From contig NZ_JBEZFP010000003.1 of NCBI RefSeq assembly GCF_040649515.1, positions 62,001 to 126,000 of the forward strand: a stretch of 64,000 nt of DNA. The letters run 5' to 3'. The notes under the pieces were generated by a model. The model had not been told where the DNA came from and did not search any database. It worked only from the letters and a program-made list of their open reading frames with translations. Source of the DNA: Yinghuangia elevatio (GTDB lineage: Bacteria; Actinomycetota; Actinomycetes; Streptomycetales; Streptomycetaceae). Below are positions 48,660 through 56,524 of this stretch, in pieces (the first letter of the stretch is position 1; the number at the start of each line of letters is the position of its first letter). The translations under genes were made by a program, and so were the position numbers.

Positions 48660-49475
48660 ATGACTCGCACCGATGACTCCGAAGTCCCCGACTACCCCGG
48701 GCGCCTGCGCCTCGACGGCAAGGGCGTCGTCGTCCTCGGCGCGGGCCAGGGCATCGGACGGCAGGCCTCGCACGCCCTCGCGCAGAGCGGCGCGAAGGTC
48801 CTCGCCGTCGACCTGGACGCGGACCTCGCGGCCGACATCGCCAAGGAGGTCGACGGCTTCGCGTGGTCCGGGGACGCCACGTCGCGCGAGGACGTCGCGG
48901 CGCTGTGGCAGCAGGCGGAGACGCAGTTGGGCCGCGTGCACGCCGTCGTCGACATCATCGGCATGAGCCGCTACAAGGACCTGCTCTCGACGACCGACGA
49001 GGACTGGGCCTGGCACCACGACATCGTGCTGCGGCACGCGTTGCTCGCCGTGCAGTTCGGCGGCGCGCACATGGCCCGGAACGGGGGCGGCACCATCACG
49101 TTCGTCGCCTCGGTGTCGGGGCTGACGGGTGCGCCGATGCACGCCGCCTACGGTGCCGCGAAGGCGGGGCTGATGTCGCTCGTACGCTCGGCCGCGGTCG
49201 AACTGGGCCCGTCCGGCGTACGCGTCAACGCGGTGGCGCCCGGCGTGGTGTGGACGCCGCGCGTTTCGGCGTACCTCGGCGAGGCGGGCCGCGCCGCCAA
49301 CGCCGCGAACGCCCCGGTGCGCGACGTGGCCCGGCCCGCGGACATCGCCGGCCCGCTGCTGTTCCTGACGAGCGACCTGTCGCGGTACGTCTCCGGCCAG
49401 GTGCTGAGCGTCGACGGCGGCGTGGGCGTCAAGTTCCCGTACCCGCTGCCGGACATGGACGTCGCGCCGCACTGA
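48660..49475 (+). CDS. Short-chain dehydrogenase/reductase (SDR)
   Basis: 271 residues, NAD(P)-dependent oxidoreductase. Cofactor motif V-V-V-L-G-A-G-Q-G-I-G-R-Q (G-x-x-x-G-x-G), D-L-D-A-D after the second strand, and catalytic Ser in A-S-V-S-G with Tyr/Lys in A-A-Y-G-A-A-K-A-G (Y-x-x-x-K). C-terminal S-R-Y-V-S-G-Q-V-L-S-V-D-G-G is typical. The N-terminus bears a 14-residue Asp/Glu-rich extension. ATG at 48660; ribosome-binding site weak. It diverges from the PPOX gene; the lipid-catabolic cluster next door suggests a hydroxyacyl or sterol substrate, but this is only context. Confidence 0.9.
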   Translation: MTRTDDSEVPDYPGRLRLDGKGVVVLGAGQGIGRQASHALAQSGAKVLAVDLDADLAADIAKEVDGFAWSGDATSREDVAALWQQAETQLGRVHAVVDIIGMSRYKDLLSTTDEDWAWHHDIVLRHALLAVQFGGAHMARNGGGTITFVASVSGLTGAPMHAAYGAAKAGLMSLVRSAAVELGPSGVRVNAVAPGVVWTPRVSAYLGEAGRAANAANAPVRDVARPADIAGPLLFLTSDLSRYVSGQVLSVDGGVGVKFPYPLPDMDVAPH

Positions 49476-49560
49476 CCGCCCGCGATGGTCTTCGGCCCGG
49501 ATCTTCGACACCTGCCGCAAGGCGCCGCTGCGGTACGCCGCATCACGCCGCATATGGCGC

Positions 49561-49595
49561 GGCCCCGTCCGCTTCGGGGGATAGCAGACGGGGCC
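49561..49595. terminator. Hairpin between convergent SDR and MFS genes
   Basis: Perfect 9-base inverted repeat GGCCCCGTC (49561-49569) and GACGGGGCC (49587-49595) followed by TT. Lies 85 bases past the SDR stop and 114 bases before the MFS stop. Confidence 0.75.
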
Positions 49596-49708
49596 TTGCC
49601 GTGCCGCCGCCGTGGGAGCTGAGAAGGCTCGACGGGGCACGCTTTCGGGTGGGGACGACGGGAACGGGAAGAAGCGGGGCCGGACGAGACCGGGACCGGG
49701 GTGCCGGG

Positions 49709-51412
49709 TCAGGTCCGCGGGGCTCCCGCGGCCGCGTCCCGCCGGCTCTCCGCCGCTTCCGAAGGGCTGCTGGCCGAACCGGTGGCAGCTGAACCGTCGG
49801 CAGCCGCGCCGTCCGGGACCGCCGCGGCCGAGCCGCCCTGCGCCGGGCCGTCGGCCGCCTGCGCGGCGACCTGCTTGGCGGTCTGCAACGGCTGCTCCTT
49901 GATCAGCAGCACGGCAAGCAGGGCCACCAGCCCGAACGGTGCGGCGACCATGAAGATGTCGCCGATGGCGTGGCCGTACGCGCTCTCCACCACAGTGCGT
50001 ACGCCCGGCGGAAGGTGGCGGACATCCGGGATGCCGCCGCCCGCACCGCCTCCGCCCGCCCCGCCGTCCGCGAGGTAGCCGGCCACGCGGTGCGACATGA
50101 CGGCACCCAGGATGGACACGCCGACCGCGCCACCGAGGCTGCGGAAGAACGCGACGATCGAGCTCGCGGCGCCCAGTTGGTGCAGCGGCACGGCGTTCTG
50201 CACGGCGAGCACCAGGTTCTGCTGGAGCGCGCCCACGCCGACGCCGACGAGGAACATGAACGCGCCGAGCAGCACCAGGTTGGTGTCGTACCGTGCGGTG
50301 CCCATGAGGACCAGCCCCGCGGTGAGGGCGACGCCGCCGCCCACGAGGTAGCGCTTCCAGCGGCCGGTCGCGGTGATGAGGCGGCCGACGACCGTGGAGG
50401 TGAGGGCGAGGCCGAGGATCATCGGCATGGTCATGAGGCCGGAGACCGTCGGGGACTTGCCGCGGGCGATCTGGAAGTACTGGCTGAGGAACACCGAGGC
50501 GCCCATCATCGCGAGGCCGACGGCAAGGCTGCCGATGACCGCCAGGACGACGGTGCGGTCGCGGAACAGCCACAGCGGGATGACCGGTTCGGCGGCGCGC
50601 TGTTCGACGGCGAGGGCGAGGCCGAGCAGGACCAGGGCGCCGCCGATCATGGCGCCGGTCTGCCACGAGAGCCAGTCGTACTGCTCGCCGGCAAGAGTGA
50701 CCCAGATGAGCAGGAGGGCGACGCCGCCGCTGATGAGCGTGGCGCCGAGGTAGTCGATGCGCACGCCTTCGCGGCGGACCACCGGCAGGTGCAGCGTCTT
50801 CTGCAGGATCACCAGCGCCACGACCGCGAAGGGCACGCCCACGTAGAAGCAGCCGCGCCAGCCGAGCGCCGAGTCGACGATGACGCCGCCGATCAGGGGG
50901 CCGCCGACGGTGGCCAGGGCGAAGGTCGCGCCGAGGTAGCCGGTGTACCGGCCGCGCTCCCGCGGCGAGATCATCGCGGCCATGATGACCTGGGCGAGCG
51001 CGGTCAGGCCGCCGACGCCGACGCCCTGGATGACGCGGAAGCCGATCAGCATGCCCGAGCTCTGCGCGAGCCCGGCGAGCATCGAGCCGACGACGTAGAT
51101 GGTGAGCGCGAGCTGGACCAGCAGCTTCTTGCTGAACAGGTCGGACAGCTTGCCCCAGATGGGCGTCGTGCAGGTCATCGCGAGCAGCGTCGCGGTGACG
51201 ACCCAGGTGTACGCGGACTGCCCGCCGCCCAGGTCACCGATGATCCGCGGCAGTGCGGTGCTGACGATCGTCGACGACAGGATGGCCACGAACATGCCGA
51301 GCAGGAGCCCCGACAGGGCCTCCATGATGCGGCGGTGCGTCATCGGCTCCCCGGAGGTGCCTCCGGGCCCGGCGACGGCAGGTGTCGCGGCTGATGCGGC
51401 GGAGCTCGCCAT
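49709..51412 (-). CDS. MFS exporter, DHA2 (14-helix) type with long tails
   Basis: 567 residues. Motif D1-like I-L-S-S-T-I-V-S-T-A-L-P, motif A G-K-L-S-D-L-F-S-K-K, motif C G-P-L-I-G-G-V-I-V, about 14 membrane helices, then a hydrophilic Ala/Gly/Ser-rich C-terminal tail. A large Gly-rich periplasmic loop precedes the last two helices (A-D-G-G-A-G-G-G-G-A-G-G-G). Drug or siderophore efflux is typical. ATG at 51412 with AAGGGA upstream. A palindromic site lies 130-147 bases upstream; no regulator gene is adjacent. Confidence 0.92.
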   Translation of the reverse strand: MASSAASAATPAVAGPGGTSGEPMTHRRIMEALSGLLLGMFVAILSSTIVSTALPRIIGDLGGGQSAYTWVVTATLLAMTCTTPIWGKLSDLFSKKLLVQLALTIYVVGSMLAGLAQSSGMLIGFRVIQGVGVGGLTALAQVIMAAMISPRERGRYTGYLGATFALATVGGPLIGGVIVDSALGWRGCFYVGVPFAVVALVILQKTLHLPVVRREGVRIDYLGATLISGGVALLLIWVTLAGEQYDWLSWQTGAMIGGALVLLGLALAVEQRAAEPVIPLWLFRDRTVVLAVIGSLAVGLAMMGASVFLSQYFQIARGKSPTVSGLMTMPMILGLALTSTVVGRLITATGRWKRYLVGGGVALTAGLVLMGTARYDTNLVLLGAFMFLVGVGVGALQQNLVLAVQNAVPLHQLGAASSIVAFFRSLGGAVGVSILGAVMSHRVAGYLADGGAGGGGAGGGIPDVRHLPPGVRTVVESAYGHAIGDIFMVAAPFGLVALLAVLLIKEQPLQTAKQVAAQAADGPAQGGSAAAVPDGAAADGSAATGSASSPSEAAESRRDAAAGAPRT

Positions 51413-51542
51413 GCGTACTACTTCCCTTCGAGCCCGCCTCCGGCGGATCGCGCCGGGGCCGGGCACCCCTTACCGAGTCTTCTTCGCATGCCTTGGGGGC
51501 AACGCGGCAAAGTCGTTGCCGGGTACAACTGTAGGGCACATT

Positions 51543-51559
51543 AGTTGCGGAATGCAACT
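51543..51559. promoter_or_regulatory. Inverted repeat AGTTGC-GGAAT-GCAACT
   Basis: Perfect six-base arms in an AT-rich stretch between the divergent MFS exporter (start 51412) and the LapA-like gene (start 51648). A partial second copy (GTTGCCGGGTACAAC) lies at 51515-51529. Form is compatible with a MarR or TetR dimer site controlling the exporter. Confidence 0.55.
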
Positions 51560-51647
51560 TTAACAACTCTTGGCATTCGGGCGACGCCGCGCGTCCGCCC
51601 GCCGCGCCTGCGGGGCATACGGCCGGAATCGGACTTAGCCTGAAAAC

Positions 51648-51884
51648 ATGTCAGGCACCAGCAAAAGCGGAGGAAACAGCAACTTCCTCGCGCAGATCGA
51701 CAACCGAACCTGGCTGACGATCGCGATCGTCATCCTCAGCGTGTGGTTCGTGCTGGCCAACACCGCGTCCGCGTCGATCCGGTTCTGGATCCCCACGGTC
51801 GAGGCGCCGATGTGGATCGTGCTGATCGGGACCTTCGCGGTCGGCGCGTTCACCGGCTGGATGGTCAAGACGCGCCGCGGCTGA
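51648..51884 (+). CDS. LapA-like small membrane protein
   Basis: 78 residues: a Ser/Gly/Asn-rich cytoplasmic start, membrane helix about 21-41 (W-L-T-I-A-I-V-I-L-S-V-W-F-V-L), a short loop with F-W-I-P, a second helix about 53-72 (M-W-I-V-L-I-G-T-F-A-V-G-A-F) and a M-V-K-T-R-R-G end. This matches the lipopolysaccharide-assembly LapA/DUF1049 family, found in many actinomycetes with unknown role. GTG-lipoprotein gene follows 47 bases later. Confidence 0.8.
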   Translation: MSGTSKSGGNSNFLAQIDNRTWLTIAIVILSVWFVLANTASASIRFWIPTVEAPMWIVLIGTFAVGAFTGWMVKTRRG

Positions 51885-51931
51885 CCCCGCGGCCGACCCC
51901 CCGCGGCCCGCCGCCCGCTATTGTTCGGGGC

Positions 51932-53104
51932 GTGTCCACGCAGGCCCGAACCCCCCGTTTGCCGCGCCCGGTACGACGGGCGCCGTCCGCGCGCGCCCTC
52001 GCGGCAGGTGTCGCCGCCGCCGCGCTTCTGAGTGCCTGCGGGGTGGAGGGGAAGGCCAAGGCCCAGCCGGTCCCGGCCGAGGTGTGCTCGGGCCTGCTGA
52101 ACACCGACGAGGTCACCGCGCTGCTGCCGAAGGGCAAGCCCACCGTCCGCGACGAGCAGCGGCCCATCTTCAAGTACCCGTTGCAGCGCTGCGAGGTCAC
52201 GGTCGACGGCGTCAGCTTCGTCGGCTCCGCCTACCTGCCCAACATGGCCGGCTCCGAACTCGTGCAGCTCGCCGGGTCGACCGGGTCGGTCGCGTCGCCG
52301 TTCGTCGGCGACAACTTCAACGGCATGGCCGGGCCGGACGACGTGTGGATCACCACCGAGTGCACGCTTGGGATCACGGACGACGCCGGACGCGCGGTCA
52401 AGGCGCCCGTGGTCGTCCGCGGCCGCATCGTCGGCGACCCGGCGGCCGACCGCCGCGAACAACTCGGCGCGGTGACCCAGAAGTTGGCCGCGGGCGTCTA
52501 CGACGCCTCGCGCTGCGGCCAGACGGCGCCCGCCAACCCCGCGCCGATCGCCCCCGCGCCGCCGCGCGTACCGCTCACCGACGCGCCCATCTGCGAGGTC
52601 CTGCCGCCGAGCGCGCTCGGCGCCGCGGCGGCCGGCGACCAGCGGGGCCGGTGGACCGCCGCGCGTACGCCCGGCCGTGAGGGCTACGTGCAGACCTGCG
52701 ACCTCTACCTCGACGGCGTACGCGCCCTCTCCTTCACCGTGGCGCACGGCTACATCGCGCCCTCCGCGGAGATCCCCGGCGAGCGCCCGCGCCTTTCCCA
52801 GCGCCTGCCGGTGCCGCCGGACTCGACGCCCGCACCGCCCAAGGACACGAAGGTCACCACGGCCACGCCGCCCGGCACGGTCGTCGGCGCGGTCGACGGC
52901 ACCGGCCGCAAGAAGGACGTGGCGACGGGCCAGGAGACGGGCTGCCGCGTGGCGTACCGCATGTCGCGGCACGACGGGCCCGGGCTGCCCGCCGACGCCG
53001 CGAAGGTGCCCGTCGAGGCGGCGTTCCGCGCGTTCGTCGCCGGGGCGTCGGTGCTCGACTACACCTGCCCGGTGACGCCCGACGCGGAGTGGACGTTCGC
53101 CTGA
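51932..53104 (+). CDS. Lipoprotein with duplicated Cys-containing domain
   Basis: 390 residues. Signal peptide with R-R-A-P-S-A-R-A-L, hydrophobic A-A-G-V-A-A-A-A-L and lipobox L-L-S-A-C; it must be a cell-surface lipoprotein. Two similar halves follow: E-V-C-S-G-L-L...L-L-P...C-E-V-T-V-D-G and P-I-C-E-V-L-P...T-C-D-L-Y-L-D-G, with paired Cys, somewhat like the DUF3558 lipoproteins. A Pro/Thr linker separates the last part. Function unknown. GTG start; weak GGGG site upstream. It stands behind the LapA-like gene. Confidence 0.7.
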   Translation: MSTQARTPRLPRPVRRAPSARALAAGVAAAALLSACGVEGKAKAQPVPAEVCSGLLNTDEVTALLPKGKPTVRDEQRPIFKYPLQRCEVTVDGVSFVGSAYLPNMAGSELVQLAGSTGSVASPFVGDNFNGMAGPDDVWITTECTLGITDDAGRAVKAPVVVRGRIVGDPAADRREQLGAVTQKLAAGVYDASRCGQTAPANPAPIAPAPPRVPLTDAPICEVLPPSALGAAAAGDQRGRWTAARTPGREGYVQTCDLYLDGVRALSFTVAHGYIAPSAEIPGERPRLSQRLPVPPDSTPAPPKDTKVTTATPPGTVVGAVDGTGRKKDVATGQETGCRVAYRMSRHDGPGLPADAAKVPVEAAFRAFVAGASVLDYTCPVTPDAEWTFA

Positions 53105-53285
53105 CCGCGAGGTCGCGCCACCCGGTCCGAAGGCGAATTCCCCCGTACGGAGCAGGTGCCAACCTGACCCCAACCGCTCGTAAGGGTGACGTTCCCGGCC
53201 AAGGCACGTCACCCAACGTGACTAGACGGTAACGTCCGGGCGCGATACCCGCGACCCTTACCCCGCCATAGCGAGGAGCGAAACC

Positions 53286-54071
53286 GTGTCACGTTTGCTG
53301 GACGTCAGCCCCGAGGTCCGCGCCGAGATCGGCGACGACGAGGCCATCCGTCTCGTGTCCGGGGAGACCGGACCGCAGACCTACGCGTGCGCTTCCTGCC
53401 GGGGCGGCGGCGACACCACCGTCGAGGAGACCAGCGCGCTGCTCTACCTCGCCCAGGAGACCGCGGTCCTGGCGTTCGCCCACGCGCGCTGCATCCCGTC
53501 GCAGGTCATCCCGGTCTCGGACGCCGCCGTCGAACCGCTCATCGCGGCCCAGCAGGGCGACCCGACCAACGTCCCGACGCCGACCGTGGTGCCGGGCGGA
53601 CCGGTGCCCATCTCGATCACCGGCAGCATGATGGTCTGCGACGGCATCACGTACGCGGCCCTGGTCGTCGAGCCGGGTGCCGCGGTCGCGCGCCCGGGCA
53701 CCCAGGGCGCGCGCGACGAGTTCCTCTCGCTGCTGACCGAGCGCGGCTTCAGCTCGGTCGCCGCCCCCGACATGACCCTGCCGCCGCTGCTGAGCGGCTG
53801 GTCGGTGGTCCTGGACGGCGGGTTCCTCACCTCGGTGCTGTTCCCAGGCGCCGGCGGCCGTACCGAGGCGTGGTGGCAGGCGCAGGTCCCGGCCGAGGTT
53901 CCGGAGGCCTGGCTCAGCGCCGCCCGGTCCAACGGCGTCGTGCTGCTGTACGCGGCGCCCGTCGGCACCATCGGCATCCACACCGGCAACGACGAACTCG
54001 GCGCCGCGCTGCGCGAGGCGGGCCGCCGCGGCCTCCTGGTGGCCGGCTCGGTGCCGCTGACCGGCCGCTGA
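53286..54071 (+). CDS. Unknown cytoplasmic protein with CxxC...HxxC motif
   Basis: 261 residues; I do not recognise the family. The N-terminal 70 residues hold C-A-S-C (about 36-39) and H-A-R-C (about 67-70), a spacing that could bind zinc. The rest is a plain soluble alpha/beta-looking domain with G-S-M-M-V-C-D-G-I-T-Y-A-A-L-V-V-E-P and S-G-W-S-V-V-L-D-G-G. No signal peptide or membrane helix. GTG start with GAGGAGCG well spaced. Single gene, ended by a strong hairpin; TGACGTT and ACGTGACT motifs lie upstream without a clear pattern. Confidence 0.7.
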   Translation: MSRLLDVSPEVRAEIGDDEAIRLVSGETGPQTYACASCRGGGDTTVEETSALLYLAQETAVLAFAHARCIPSQVIPVSDAAVEPLIAAQQGDPTNVPTPTVVPGGPVPISITGSMMVCDGITYAALVVEPGAAVARPGTQGARDEFLSLLTERGFSSVAAPDMTLPPLLSGWSVVLDGGFLTSVLFPGAGGRTEAWWQAQVPAEVPEAWLSAARSNGVVLLYAAPVGTIGIHTGNDELGAALREAGRRGLLVAGSVPLTGR

Positions 54072-54118
54072 TCTACCGATCCAGCGCTGATCGGACGCTG
54101 ATCGCGCGTCGCGATTTC

Positions 54119-54156
54119 GGGGCCGTACGCCGGGGTGGGCACCGGCGTACGGCCCC
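54119..54156 (+). terminator. Hairpin terminator
   Basis: Perfect 15-base arms GGGGCCGTACGCCGG (54119-54133) and CCGGCGTACGGCCCC (54142-54156), eight-base loop, 47 bases after the preceding stop. Confidence 0.88.
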
Positions 54157-54223
54157 GCCCGCGGTCACCAGAGTGTGACAGCGGTCGCACTGCCGGTCGC
54201 CGCCTGCTGCTAGCGTCCGTGCG

Positions 54224-55573
54224 ATGAACGGCGATCACCCTCCCGCGTCCGCAGGCCTCTCCGACCCCGGTTCGGCGTCCCGTTGGGTCGACGCGGAGGA
54301 GCTGGTGGCGTACGACCGCCGGCACATCTGGCACCCGTACGCGAGCGCGCTGGGCGACGCCCCGCTCTTCCCCGTCGTGTCCGCCGAGGGCGTGCGCCTG
54401 CGGCTGGCCGACGGCCGCGAACTGGTCGACGGCATGGCCTCGTGGTGGTCCGCGATCCACGGCTACAACCACCCCGCTCTGAACGCCGCCGCCCGCCGCC
54501 AGTTGGACGCGATGGCACACGTCATGTTCGGCGGGCTCACCCACCCGCCCGCCGTCGAACTGGCCCGCCGCCTCGTCGAGCTGACGCCCGAGCCTCTGCA
54601 ACGGGTCTTCCTCGCCGACTCCGGCTCGGTGTCCGTCGAGGTCGCGCTCAAGATGGCGTTGCAGTACCAGCGTGCCCGCGGCCAGAACGGCCGCACACGG
54701 ATGGTGACCGTGCGCGGCGGCTACCACGGCGACACCTTCGGCGCGATGGCCGTGTGCGACCCCGAGGGCGGCATGCACAGCCTGTGGTCGGGCGCGTTGC
54801 CGGAGCACTTGTTCGCCCCGATCCCGCCCGCCGGGTTCGCCCGGCCGCTCGTCGACGCGGACACCGCCGAACTCGCGGACCTGCTCGCGAAGCACGGGGA
54901 CGAGGTCGCGGCGGTGGTGCTGGAGCCGATCGTGCAGGGCGCGGGCGGCATGCGGTTCCACTCCCCGGCGTACCTCGCGCGTGTACGCGAACTGTGCGAC
55001 GAGCACGGCGTGCTGCTGATCGCCGACGAGATCGCCACCGGATTCGGCCGCACGGGCGCGATGTTCGCCTGCGACCACGCCGGGATCTCCCCCGACATCA
55101 TGTGCGTCGGCAAGGCGATGACGGGCGGCTATCTCACCATGGCGGCCACCCTGTGCACCGACGAGGTGGCCGAGACGATCAGCCGGGCCCACGGCGCGTT
55201 CATGCACGGCCCGACGTACATGGCCAACCCCCTCGCGGCGGCGGTCGCCGTCGCCAGCATCGACCTTCTCACTTCCGGACCGTGGCGCGACCGGGTCGCC
55301 GCGCTGGAGGCCGGTCTGCGCACCGGCCTCGAACCGGCCCGCGCGCTCCCGCAGGTGGCCGACGTCCGGGTCCTGGGCGGCATCGGCGTCATCGAACTGC
55401 GGACCCCCGTCGACATGGCCCGCGTGCAGCCGGCCTTCGTCGAACGCGGTGTCTGGGTACGCCCGTTCGGCAAGCTCGTCTACGTCATGCCGCCGTACGT
55501 GATGACCGCCGACGACCTGGCCCTGGTCACCGCGGCCATGGTCGACGTGGTGGAGAACGTGCACACCGGCTGA
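54224..55573 (+). CDS. bioA: Adenosylmethionine-8-amino-7-oxononanoate aminotransferase
   Basis: Transfers the amino group of SAM to KAPA, giving DAPA in biotin synthesis; PLP enzyme, 449 residues. W-H-P-Y at 36-39, the G-M-A-S-W-W-S-A-I-H-G-Y-N-H-P block, R-G-G-Y-H-G-D-T-F-G, L-I-A-D-E-I-A-T-G-F-G-R-T-G with Asp268, and the PLP Lys297 in C-V-G-K-A-M-T-G-G all match BioA. Usual partners bioB, bioD and bioF are not in the window, so the pathway is split. ATG at 54224 with no strong ribosome-binding site. Confidence 0.95.
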   Translation: MNGDHPPASAGLSDPGSASRWVDAEELVAYDRRHIWHPYASALGDAPLFPVVSAEGVRLRLADGRELVDGMASWWSAIHGYNHPALNAAARRQLDAMAHVMFGGLTHPPAVELARRLVELTPEPLQRVFLADSGSVSVEVALKMALQYQRARGQNGRTRMVTVRGGYHGDTFGAMAVCDPEGGMHSLWSGALPEHLFAPIPPAGFARPLVDADTAELADLLAKHGDEVAAVVLEPIVQGAGGMRFHSPAYLARVRELCDEHGVLLIADEIATGFGRTGAMFACDHAGISPDIMCVGKAMTGGYLTMAATLCTDEVAETISRAHGAFMHGPTYMANPLAAAVAVASIDLLTSGPWRDRVAALEAGLRTGLEPARALPQVADVRVLGGIGVIELRTPVDMARVQPAFVERGVWVRPFGKLVYVMPPYVMTADDLALVTAAMVDVVENVHTG

Positions 55574-55615
55574 GCGCCGACGCCCGCCGACGGCCCGGAT
55601 CCGACGCGCCCCAGG

Positions 55616-55640
55616 CAAACCTGACGGTTTCTCAGGTTTG
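55616..55640 (+). promoter_or_regulatory. Inverted repeat CAAACCTGA...TCAGGTTTG
   Basis: Perfect nine-base arms with a seven-base spacer, 43 bases after the bioA stop and 50 bases before the next start codon. It may be an AT-leaning operator for the following repeat-protein gene or a weak terminator for bioA; the low GC of the stem favours an operator. Confidence 0.5.
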
Positions 55641-55689
55641 TGGGGTGGTTTGCCCGCATCGCAACGGGCTCTGGGTCGTTGGAGTTTAC

Positions 55690-56415
55690 GTGTTCACCTT
55701 CGACGACTCCCCGCTCTCCGGTGCCGCCGGCCAGAACGAGTTCGCGCCTCCGGGTTCGCCCACACCGATCTTCGACCGGCTGTTCGAGGAGTGGCAGCGG
55801 ATGTTCCGGGCGGTGCCCGGGGACCGCTACGGCGAGGGGTTCGGCGCGGCCGGCGGGATGCACACCGGGATGTCGTCGGGGATCCAGGGCATGCAGTCGG
55901 GGATGCAATCGGGGATGCAGTCCACGGTGCACTCCGGCGTTCACTCCGGGATGCAGGCCGCGGTTCAGGTGTACTCGTCAGGGGGCTACTCGACGCCCTC
56001 GCCCATGTCGGTTCCGGCCTTCCGGACGGAGCAGGGGCACGGTGCCGGGCAGAACCAGAGCTACTCGCAGTCGTACGGCAGTTCGGGCGGCTACGGCCTC
56101 TCGCAGAACCTGCAGTACGGCGGGTCGGGCGGCCAGCCGGGTTCTCCGACGGGCGGTTCCCCGATGGGCAACTCGTCGATGGGAAACTCTCCGATGGGCA
56201 ACTCACCCATGGGCAACGCCTCGATGGCCAACGCGCCGATGGGCAACTCGTCGATGGGCAACTCGTCGATGAACACGCCGCCGCCGATGCACGCCCAGGG
56301 CGCGTACGAGTCGTACGGGCAGCCGAGCCGCCCCTCCCCCATGCCGAACCGGCAGCCGTCCGGGCTCGCGCTGATGCCCGTCGCCGGATATCAGACGCAG
56401 CACATGCCGCTGTAG
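55690..56415 (+). CDS. Low-complexity Met/Gly/Ser/Asn repeat protein
   Basis: 241 residues, no known family. N-terminal F-T-F-D-D-S-P-L-S-G and an acidic amphipathic helix (I-F-D-R-L-F-E-E-W-Q-R-M-F) at about 30-45 form the only structured part. Then M-Q-S-G/V-H-S-G repeats (about 60-95), a Tyr/Ser/Gln/Gly stretch, and about ten tandem M-G-N-S units (S-P-M-G-N-S-S-M-G-N-S...) at about 158-195, encoded by a near-perfect ATGGGCAACTC DNA repeat. No signal peptide. GTG start with GGAG 5 bases upstream. Such a disordered, Met-rich tail could drive assembly or bind metal; function unknown. Confidence 0.7.
   Translation: MFTFDDSPLSGAAGQNEFAPPGSPTPIFDRLFEEWQRMFRAVPGDRYGEGFGAAGGMHTGMSSGIQGMQSGMQSGMQSTVHSGVHSGMQAAVQVYSSGGYSTPSPMSVPAFRTEQGHGAGQNQSYSQSYGSSGGYGLSQNLQYGGSGGQPGSPTGGSPMGNSSMGNSPMGNSPMGNASMANAPMGNSSMGNSSMNTPPPMHAQGAYESYGQPSRPSPMPNRQPSGLALMPVAGYQTQHMPL
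56158..56275 (+). repeat. 12-base coding tandem repeat (ATGGGCAACTCN)
   Basis: About ten copies of a 12-base unit ATG-GGC-AAC-TCG/TCT/TCA with scattered changes, inside the repeat protein gene, coding M-G-N-S/A-S/P. It can expand or contract by slippage without frameshift. Confidence 0.85.
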
Positions 56416-56431
56416 CGGCAAGCGTGACAGC

Positions 56432-56469
56432 ACGAGGCCCGGAACCCCACCTGGGGTTCCGGGCCTCGT
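56432..56469. terminator. Very strong bidirectional hairpin terminator
   Basis: Perfect 17-base arms (56432-56448 and 56453-56469) around a four-base loop between the convergent repeat-protein and der stop codons. Confidence 0.92.
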
Positions 56470-56524
56470 CACGTGCTCGGCGGCGCCCGGTCACCGGCGT
56501 ACGGTCACCGGCGCGGGGCCACGC

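Noticed and set aside
42232..48663. Very long open frame (over 2100 codons) on the plus strand across the acyl-CoA dehydrogenase operon
   Set aside because: It is antisense to five well-supported genes. High GC removes stop codons from the complementary frame; its product is Arg/Val/Glu/His-rich with no family match.
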